From Syntrophaceae bacterium UBA4059 (GTDB taxonomy: Bacteria; Desulfobacterota; Syntrophia; Syntrophales; Smithellaceae), in assembly GCA_002382045.1 (NCBI GenBank), contig DFZJ01000056.1:7666-26726 (forward strand): a stretch of DNA of 19,061 nt, given 5' to 3'. Below the pieces are notes generated by a model. It was given only the letters and a program-made list of their open reading frames with translations. It was not told the origin of the DNA and did not search any database. Shown here piece by piece: positions 7,229 to 14,200 of the stretch; position 1 is the stretch's first letter; every line of letters starts with the position of its first letter. The position numbers and the translations under genes were made by a program.

Positions 7229-8479
7229 CTAAATAGTTCTGAATAATGAAAGGGACGCTATCACGGCTGCGATTCTTTGACAATAATAATCGACGATCCC
7301 CCGGAGCCATTTTTCACCTTTTGCTGAGACATCCGGGGAAAGATTCCGGATGGTTTCGATATAGGGCTCCCGGCCATCGCCGCCGGATTGCGCAAAGCTG
7401 CTGAGAAAGGATTCCCGGTTCTGTTTCGTTGCATCATCCGGCAGGGGTTCATTCAATACCATTTCAATTTTTTCAACATGTTCATGGAAGGCTTGCCTTA
7501 CTGCGTTCAGCTCCGGATTTATTTTTGGAGACGGAGCAGCCGCTTTTTGGGCCATGATCCGGAGCCTTTTGAGACGTTCCTTGCGGGCAAGCGAAAGAAC
7601 ATCCATAGCGCCTTCGTACAGAAATGCGCCGAATTCCTGTGTCGCAAAAAAAGTTTTTCGCACATTCTTGTACCATGCCTCCAATGCCCGAAGATTGGCC
7701 AGGTAAAGAACATTGTTTTCGAGAAGGCGCTGGAGCTGAGGGTAGGCGCCAGGGATGAAATTCCGGACGCCGCCAGAGCGGGGTGTGTCGAATATCAGCT
7801 GGTTGTCTTGCGGATAGTCCTGCCTTAATATGGTGCCTGCCGCAACAACGTTGCCGTATCCCAGGCGCAGCGGGCCGACGATGCCGCCCTGTCCGCCCAG
7901 AAAAATGGGGGGGTGGTTGAGCATAACCCCCCGGGGGACATCGCCCAGCAAGGAAGGCGTTGTCTTGTCGGCATCCGGTGTAAAATTAAAATGGATATAG
8001 GAGCTCCCTACTTCAGAGTGATTGCTGCGGCTGGTACCGCCGGCCATCAGGCAATCGCAAAAATTAACCAGACTGCCCAGTGTTACGAAAGGGAAGAGGA
8101 TGGTTTGTTTTAATCCGACACAGTGGGCGCCGCTGGCTTCTTCTTCCAGAATGCATCCTTCGCGGACGTGCGCGCCCAGACTCATGTTCGCCTTTTCCAG
8201 AAAGACCGATTTGCTTGCGAAGCCTCCTTTTAAGGCGACCTTTGATCCCAGTTGACAATCTTCAATGGTCACAGGCGCCTCATAGCCCAGCCGGCAGCCG
8301 GATGAGATAACGGTTTTGCCGCCATAGATACGGCAACCCGGATAAATCGTAACATCCTCTTTTGAAATCCGGTCAATATTGACTTCATTTCCAATATCGA
8401 GTGTTCCGGGATTGCGAATATCCACGCCTTTGTCGATCAGTTGGCGTATTTTTTCGTAGGATTTTGGTTGAAAATCCAT
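7229..8479 (-). CDS. Left-handed beta-helix protein, UDP-GlcNAc pyrophosphorylase-like (GlmU C-domain-like)
   Basis: Residues ~22-225 read as hexapeptide-repeat turns (for example I-x-x-G-C-R-L-G-Y-E-A-P-V-T-I) like the acyltransferase half of GlmU. The most conserved-looking part is N-H-S-E-V-G-S-S (153-160), S-L-L-G-D-V-P-R-G-V (176-185), G-G-Q-G-G-I-V-G-P-L-R-L-G-Y-G (195-209) and V-A-A-G-T-I-L-R-Q-D (212-221). There is no N-terminal Rossmann nucleotidyltransferase domain and no L-x-A-G-x-G-T-R-M motif, so the uridylyltransferase reaction is unlikely despite the database name such proteins usually receive. Residues ~245-416 are predicted helical with no motif I recognise. AGGGAG sits 5-6 nt before the ATG. 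Its close coupling to glmM suggests a role in amino-sugar or sugar-nucleotide metabolism, perhaps N-acetylation of glucosamine-1-phosphate; function is not established. Confidence 0.75.
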   Translation of the reverse strand: MDFQPKSYEKIRQLIDKGVDIRNPGTLDIGNEVNIDRISKEDVTIYPGCRIYGGKTVISSGCRLGYEAPVTIEDCQLGSKVALKGGFASKSVFLEKANMSLGAHVREGCILEEEASGAHCVGLKQTILFPFVTLGSLVNFCDCLMAGGTSRSNHSEVGSSYIHFNFTPDADKTTPSLLGDVPRGVMLNHPPIFLGGQGGIVGPLRLGYGNVVAAGTILRQDYPQDNQLIFDTPRSGGVRNFIPGAYPQLQRLLENNVLYLANLRALEAWYKNVRKTFFATQEFGAFLYEGAMDVLSLARKERLKRLRIMAQKAAAPSPKINPELNAVRQAFHEHVEKIEMVLNEPLPDDATKQNRESFLSSFAQSGGDGREPYIETIRNLSPDVSAKGEKWLRGIVDYYCQRIAAVIASLSLFRTI

Positions 8480-8560
8480 TCAGGCTCCCTATCCGCAGGG
8501 CGATGTCCGGCAATATTTTTTGCCCTCGCGGATCTGACTTATTCGACGAGCCCATTGCTT

Positions 8561-8608
8561 GCAGGAAACGGTCTTGCCGCCCATAGGGCGGTTAAAACCG
8601 TTCCCTGC
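8561..8608 (-). repeat. 48-bp near-perfect hairpin in the gdhA 3' region
   Basis: Outer arms GCAGGAAACGGT (8561-8572) and ACCGTTCCCTGC (8597-8608) pair over 12 positions with one exception. That position is G-U in minus-strand RNA but A-C in plus-strand RNA, so the structure fits a minus transcript. A nested perfect 6-bp hairpin, CCGCCC (8577-8582) and GGGCGG (8586-8591), closes a 3-nt loop. It begins 11 nt after the gdhA stop and ahead of the beta-helix gene. No T run follows, so it is not a standard intrinsic terminator; it may stabilise the 3' end of gdhA mRNA, attenuate read-through or be a binding site. Confidence 0.7.
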
Positions 8609-8618
8609 GAGCAGTTAT

Positions 8619-9977
8619 TTATACAACACCGTAAGCCAGCATGGCTTTGGCTACCTTGGTAAAGCCGGCAATGTTTGCACCCGTCACATAGTCGCCTTTC
8701 TTACCATAGGCTTCCGCCGTATCATAGCAGTTTTTGTGAATGCTCTTCATGATCAGGAGCAGTCGGTTGTCCACTTCTTCGCGTGTCCAGGAAAGTCTTA
8801 AGCTGTTCTGACTCATTTCCAGACCGGACGTGGCCACGCCGCCCGCATTGGCTGCTTTGCCGGGACCGTAGAGAATCTTATTTTCCTGGAATATTTTAAT
8901 TGCCTCCGGTGTCGAAGGCATATTAGCGCCCTCTGCCACGCAGTAGCAGCCGTTTTTAACCAGCGCCGCAGCGTTTTTGCCGCTGATTTCGTTTTGTGTT
9001 GCGCACGGCAGTGCGACATCCACTTTAATGCCCTGTTCGCGAATAACATCCCAGACATTCTTGCCCTCGTAGCAGGTGGTCCCCTTATATTTGTCAGCGT
9101 ATTCAGAGATGCGGCCTCGTTTGACGTTCTTCAGTTCCAATACGTAATTGCATTTGTCGCCGTCAATCCCGGAATCATCGATAATACATGCTGATGAATC
9201 GCAAAGCGAAATGACTTTTCCACCTAGCTGGGTTACTTTTTCCACTGCATACTGCGCCACGTTTCCGGCGCCGCTGATGGCCACCGTTTTGCCCTTGAAA
9301 TCCAAGCCACGGGTGGCCAGCATTTCCGCCGCAAAATAGGTTGTGCCGTAACCGGTTGCTTCCGGACGAATCAGGCTTCCTCCGTATTCCAGGGCTTTGC
9401 CGGTCAGAACGCCGGTGTGTTCATTGCGGATTTTCTTGTAATAACCATAAAGATAACCGATTTCCCGTCCGCCCACGCCGATGTCACCCGCGGGCACATC
9501 CGTTTCGCCGCCAATGTGTCGGAACAATTCGCGCATGAACGCCTGGCAGAATCTCATGACTTCTCCGTCGGATTTGCCTTTGGGATCAAAATCAGAACCG
9601 CCTTTGGCGCCGCCCATCGGCAGGGTGGTGAGAGCGTTTTTTAAAATCTGTTCAAAACCCAGGAATTTGATAATACCCAGATTAACCGAAGGATGCAGGC
9701 GCAGACCGCCCTTAAACGGTCCAATGGCGTTGTTGAACTGAACGCGGAAACCTCGATTGACTTTTATATTGCCCTTGTCGTCCACCCACGGAACCCGGAA
9801 GATGATGGCTCTTTCCGGCTCGACAATCCGCTCGTAAATATTGGCTTTGACAAATTCCGGATGCTTTTTAACGGTAGGTTCCAGCGTCTCCATGACTTCT
9901 TCAACAGCCTGATGGAACTCGGGCTGATCCGGATCGGTTTGCTTCACTTTTGCAATAACATCTTTAATGACTGACAT
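8619..9977 (-). CDS. gdhA: Glutamate dehydrogenase (probably NADP-dependent)
   Basis: GdhA aminates 2-oxoglutarate with ammonia to glutamate in the cytosol. The 452 aa match the usual ~447-450 aa hexameric enzyme. Visible are N-R-G-F-R-V-Q-F-N (74-82), G-P-F-K-G-G-L-R (86-93, K89 binding substrate), the active-site loop P-M-G-G-A-K-G-G (120-127, catalytic K125), P-A-G-D-I-G-V-G (162-169, D165), R-P-E-A-T-G-Y-G (204-211), and the dinucleotide fold V-A-I-S-G-A-G-N-V-A-Q-Y-A (232-244). C-D-S-S-A (259-263) after the second strand fits the small hydroxylated residues of NADP-type enzymes, which indicates a biosynthetic role. A strong AAGGGGG lies 8 nt before the ATG. An NrpR-type regulator lies 72 nt upstream on the same strand, and an inverted repeat sits in the gap, so nitrogen-dependent control is plausible. 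Confidence 0.97.
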   Translation of the reverse strand: MSVIKDVIAKVKQTDPDQPEFHQAVEEVMETLEPTVKKHPEFVKANIYERIVEPERAIIFRVPWVDDKGNIKVNRGFRVQFNNAIGPFKGGLRLHPSVNLGIIKFLGFEQILKNALTTLPMGGAKGGSDFDPKGKSDGEVMRFCQAFMRELFRHIGGETDVPAGDIGVGGREIGYLYGYYKKIRNEHTGVLTGKALEYGGSLIRPEATGYGTTYFAAEMLATRGLDFKGKTVAISGAGNVAQYAVEKVTQLGGKVISLCDSSACIIDDSGIDGDKCNYVLELKNVKRGRISEYADKYKGTTCYEGKNVWDVIREQGIKVDVALPCATQNEISGKNAAALVKNGCYCVAEGANMPSTPEAIKIFQENKILYGPGKAANAGGVATSGLEMSQNSLRLSWTREEVDNRLLLIMKSIHKNCYDTAEAYGKKGDYVTGANIAGFTKVAKAMLAYGVV

Positions 9978-10013
9978 AATTTAATCCCCCTTCTTGAAAT
10001 TAGTTATTTTACT

Positions 10014-10033
10014 CATGTATCAATTTTTACATG
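10014..10033. promoter_or_regulatory. Inverted repeat CATGTA-N8-TACATG upstream of gdhA, possible operator
   Basis: A perfect 6-bp inverted repeat with an 8-bp spacer lies 37 bp upstream of the gdhA start in an AT-rich 72-bp gap. Its geometry (two half-sites about 14 bp apart centre to centre) would suit a dimeric DNA-binding protein, and the NrpR-type regulator encoded next door is the obvious candidate. It does not resemble the palindrome in front of the regulator gene, and a 6-bp repeat can arise by chance. Confidence 0.3.
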
Positions 10034-10049
10034 ACATCTCTCCATATCT

Positions 10050-11051
10050 TTAAAGCGTCTCAACCTTCTGTAGTTTTTCAAATTCCATCACCGTGGACAT
10101 GGCCTTATTGTCCACATCAAAACCTTCTTCATAGGCTGCGGCGACCGGGTTGAGACCGCCGGCCAGGATCATTCCGATCTTATTCATGTCCACATGGGTC
10201 TGGCAGACGGGATGGCCGATATTGCCGATGGATAAGACGCCGTGAATGTCCGTCCCGGCAAAATCATCGACCACACGTTCGACCAGATTGCGGCTCAGGG
10301 CGGGGATTTCCCGAAAATTGGCCAGGATCTTCCCGTCGCCGTTTTTTACCACGTCCCGGACGGATGTCATCTTGCCGCGAATAAAAATTTCCGACGGATC
10401 GAGCGAAGAACCGGCATAATGAATCAGTTCCACAAATCTCAATAATTTCCCTTTTTTCATCTGAAGAATGCCGCCAAACTTGGAATCAATAGGAATGCCG
10501 TGTTTTAAAAGAACGCCGTTGATCACAATACTGCAAACCGTTGCAAAGCCCACTTTGCCCTGGGGAACCGCAATATCGCCCAATTTTTTCCCTGCCGCGG
10601 CAATGGCGACGTGGGAACTGACGGCCAGTTTTTTCTGAAAGACCGGCTTCATGATTTGCAGGGCGTCGGCGAATTGTTTTTGCGGAAAGAAAGAGACATT
10701 GACCGGCACAAGGCCGCGCTTCTTTTTGACGTCAAAGGTTGTCTTAAACGAAAGAACATCGATCCGTGAAATGGAAAGACCTATTTTATCCTGCACCCGC
10801 GCATCGGTAATTTCGTTGAGTCCCTGCTCGGTGATAATTCTGCCGTCCCGCCGTCCTACCAGTTGCGTGAGCCCCCGCCCATCCATCATTTTGAGATGAT
10901 AGCGAACCGTCCGTTCGCTGAGCTCTACGCCGCGCTCCGACATCCGGCGGGCAATGACGCGCGCGCCCAGTGGTTCCGGACTCTCGTGCAGAATTTTCAG
11001 GATCAGGATGACTTTTCTTTCAATGTCTTCGGGTTTAAAAAGCTCTTTCAT
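10050..11051 (-). CDS. NrpR-family (DUF128) winged-helix transcriptional regulator
   Basis: Residues ~10-80 form a winged helix-turn-helix (V-I-A-R-R-M-S-E-R-G-V-E-L-S-E-R-T-V-R-Y-H-L as recognition region). The rest is one NrpR regulatory domain with the family hallmarks: V-C-S-I-V-I-N-G-V-L-L-K-H-G-I-P, then S-K-F-G-G, then G-S-S-L-D-P-S-E-I-F-I, K-I-L-A-N-F-R-E-I-P-A and A-G-G-L-N-P-V-A-A. NrpR was described in methanogenic archaea as a nitrogen repressor released by 2-oxoglutarate; bacterial members are poorly studied. Placement directly ahead of gdhA supports control of nitrogen assimilation by inference. Start: a TTG at 11075 would add eight residues, but it falls inside a perfect palindrome and only about 6 nt from the predicted transcription start. 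The ATG at 11051, with GGAAGG close before it, is preferred, giving 333 aa. Confidence 0.88.
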   Translation of the reverse strand: MKELFKPEDIERKVILILKILHESPEPLGARVIARRMSERGVELSERTVRYHLKMMDGRGLTQLVGRRDGRIITEQGLNEITDARVQDKIGLSISRIDVLSFKTTFDVKKKRGLVPVNVSFFPQKQFADALQIMKPVFQKKLAVSSHVAIAAAGKKLGDIAVPQGKVGFATVCSIVINGVLLKHGIPIDSKFGGILQMKKGKLLRFVELIHYAGSSLDPSEIFIRGKMTSVRDVVKNGDGKILANFREIPALSRNLVERVVDDFAGTDIHGVLSIGNIGHPVCQTHVDMNKIGMILAGGLNPVAAAYEEGFDVDNKAMSTVMEFEKLQKVETL

Positions 11052-11065
11052 GGCCTTCCATTCGC

Positions 11066-11089
11066 GATACGGCAATCACTTGCCGTATC
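11066..11089. promoter_or_regulatory. Perfect 24-bp palindrome GATACGGCAA-N4-TTGCCGTATC, probable operator
   Basis: Two exact 10-bp arms (11066-11075 and 11080-11089) around TCAC/GTGA lie 14 bp upstream of the regulator's ATG and span its predicted transcription start. A site here could block transcription, so autoregulation by the NrpR-type protein is the simplest reading. As RNA it would also form a 10-bp stem with a 4-nt loop in the leader. It differs from the archaeal NrpR operator GGAA-N6-TTCC. Confidence 0.6.
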
Positions 11090-11116
11090 CCTACTTTCAA
11101 ATAACAATTTTGTCAA
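11088..11116 (-). promoter_or_regulatory. Candidate promoter of the NrpR-type gene
   Basis: On the minus strand a consensus TTGACA (11116-11111) is followed after 17 bp by TAGGGA (11093-11088), a poor -10 that touches the outer edge of the palindrome. The upstream region (11117-11165) is very AT-rich. The -35 is convincing; the -10 is weak, as is common when an activator or repressor site overlaps. Confidence 0.4.
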
Positions 11117-11258
11117 ACACAAATTTGTTTTGTCTTAATTTAATTGATTCAATTTTGTATTATTTATGGCGAGGCTGATCATTACGGACAGGGGGTGATT
11201 GGAAATACCCTATAAGTATCCATGATCTATCATCCGCTGCGGGATCATCAGGCCTGGT

Positions 11259-14200
11259 TTATTGTTTGTTGAATTTCGTTTTGATCTGTCCGGCGATCAC
11301 CTCAACAGGTTCGCTGAAGAGCGATTCCAGAGAGAAAGCGTCAAGATACTCATCCTGCCAGGCGAGATTGTATTCATTAATGAGGTTGCAAATATCGTTA
11401 TAACGATAACCCAGGACATCTTTCTTTTTGCTTGAGGGTAATGTTTCGTTATATTCCATGTGAATTAAAAAAAGGTGGTTCACAAAATTATTGTCTCCCA
11501 GGAGTGGCACGACCACAATCGGAGCTCCGTCGGACTTGCCTTTTCCGATATAAACGTGACCCGTACTGACGATCGTTCTTTTGGTTCCCATCAGCTCCGT
11601 GGGCTGATCGGCGCGCGATTTCATTTTAGCCGCCACCCCGTCTTTTTTACGGATGACAATCGTTGTGTCTCCCGCCGGATTGCCCAGTGCATCGAGATGG
11701 TTGATATCATAGACGGTATAGCCCCGCAGCGTGGCAATGGCCGGCTGAATGCGGCTGATGGTCAGAATGTTACGATAGGTCATATTTCTCGCGGAAAACT
11801 TGAGGGTTTCCAGCAAATCGAAAATAATGCCTTTGAGTTCTTTTTCCTTCCGGCTGGTGCCCACGGTGACGGTTTTAGCCTGATGTCGAATGGCGTCGAT
11901 CGGACGGCTGAGCTCATCGATGGCCATACCCAGCGCCACGTCCAGAAGATCAAACGGAGAAACCAGGTCTGCTTCGCTTTTAAATTCCTGACGGATATCC
12001 TGCAACGGCAGTTTGCCGGTCGCATATTTCAGCAAAAGCAGCAGATCGGCAATGGTTTTGCCTCCCAGCATGCCAAATGCGCCGTCACGGCGGTAAAAGT
12101 TGAACCGGGCGTAAAATTCATTGATCATGCTGCGGAAGGAAGGATCGGCGATCATATCAAAGATGGATAGTTTCTTTTGAGTCCTTTGCGCCAATTCCGT
12201 CATCAGGCGGCCTCGAAATTCACGGAAGATTTGCGCTTCATCATCGATTGCACGCGCCGCATAGTAGCCCCATAAATGACCGGCCATGGTATTGAGGATC
12301 ACCGGCAGAGGTGCGGGAGCGACGGGTATGGGAATGACGGCGTCGGCCATCTGATCAAACCGGTGATCGCCTTCATCGGCAAAGACGATCACCGCTGATT
12401 GATGCGCTTTAAAAATGGCTACGTCTTTGACGACATCCTCTGCAACGGATTGAGGATTGCCGGACGCGCATACCAGAATGAGCGGTTCGGCGGACAGGTC
12501 GATATGTTTTTTATTTTCTACGATATCAGAAGAAATCGTTTTATAGCAAAGCTCGCTGAGCTTGATGCGTATTTCATCGGCCGCCGCTTTATTGGGGCCG
12601 CTGCCCACAATTGCCCAGAATCTTTTGCCGGTGGTTTTTTTAACGGAGGCGGCAATTTCGTCGCGGCGCTCGAAGATCCGGTTCATCAGGCGCGGCGCGG
12701 TTTGAAGCTGCCTGAGCGCTGCGGCGATGTCGTCTTCGGTGCGTGTCCCCATCCGTTGAGCAAAAAACAACGCCAGCACCTGTCCTGCCATAATCTGACC
12801 GTAGAAAGCTTTGGTGGAGGCGACCGACATTTCAATGTCGCGTCCGTCGCTGGTGTAAAATACACCGTGCGACTTAGCGGTGATGTCCGACTGCCTTCGG
12901 TTGACGATGGCAATGATATGCGCGCCTCGATCGTTTGCCATGGCTACGGCACGGTTGGTATCCGTGGTGGTGCCGGATTGCGTGATCGGGATGACGATCG
13001 TGTCGGACAAATCGTCTTTCAAACCGAAGCCGCTTAATTCCGATGCGACCCGGGCCAGAATGGTGAGGCCGCTGCCTTTGAGGTAATGGGACAAAGCATC
13101 AGCCACGACCTGACCCGCCACCGCTGCCGTTCCATGACCAATGACGATGATGTTTTTAATCGAACCGTTTTGAAGGCCCCTTTGCACGGCGGCAGGAACG
13201 ATATCCGGACCCAGGTTAAATGTGACCTGTGCGGCGGATTGATTGGCGGCGATGCGGTATTTACCTCGCAGCGTTCTTTTAATGGACAGGGCGGATTCGG
13301 AAATTTCTTTGAGAAAATAATGCGGGTAGTGGCCGCGGTCGATATCCCTTGTGGTAATCTCCGCCGTTTGCAGAAGGCCGTCTGTTAATGCAATGGGTTT
13401 GCCGTCATAGAAACAGGCGGTGATGCCGGCAAGGCCGCCGCCGCGATGCTGATCCAGAATAAAGACTTGTCCACCCGCAGCGCCGTTACCTGTCTCCCCG
13501 TTCATCTTGATAAAACGCGGCATGACTTCCACCAGGCCGTAAAGCTCTGAAGAAAACATATACTGGTCGGCATTGATTCCCACAAAAATGGCCTGGCCGC
13601 TGCCTTTAAGGGCCAGAAACATTTTGCCGGGCTCCAGATCGCTTTGCATGGCAATGGCGTGAGACCCTTTAAAATCATTAACGGCCAGACAAAATGCGTC
13701 AGAAAGATATTCTCCCGCCTTTAGATATTTTTCGATTTGCAGGGGAATGATCTTCGTATCGGTCGTGACTTGCGAGGCGATCAAATCGCCGCCTTCTTCC
13801 AGCATCTGCCGGAGCGCCGTGTAATTGTCAATGTCCCCGTTCAGGACCACGTTGATTTGCGCCTCAGCGCCGGGATAGCGGGGATAGACCGGTGTGGATG
13901 GACGGGTGGTGTAATTATTCACCGGATGACAATTTTCCTCGGTGATGGAGCCAACGGAAGCCCAGCGGGTATGTGTCAACGCTGTTTCACAAATTGCATC
14001 TTGCGCCGCAAAACATTGCAGGAGCCGGTCATTTTGAATGGTGTTTCTTAAGTCGGCCACGTTGCGTCCCAGTTCGCCGACGATGGAAAAAGTTTTATAG
14101 GTAAATGTAACGCTGATGCTGCTGGAATGGTCTTTCCGTCCGGTAGCGATAAAAATGCTCTGGTTGAACAGATCGCCTTTTTGGGTCCGCTTTCGATAAT

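Noticed and set aside
7851..7862. 12 bases identical to one arm and flank of the 11066-11089 palindrome
   Set aside because: It is a single half-site inside the conserved L-G-Y-G-N coding segment of the beta-helix gene with no paired arm, so most likely chance.
9978..10049. Archaeal NrpR operator GGAA-N6-TTCC upstream of gdhA or of the regulator
   Set aside because: Searched by eye in both gaps; no such pair exists.
11222..11248. Imperfect hairpin (ATGATC ... GATCAT with an inner CCGC/GCGG) after the GlmS-like gene
   Set aside because: A 6-nt bulge, a very tight loop and no T run; not enough to call a terminator.
11475..12170. 231-codon plus-strand open frame inside the GlmS-like gene
   Set aside because: Antisense shadow in a long GC-biased gene; no motif, and the sense frame is clearly coding.
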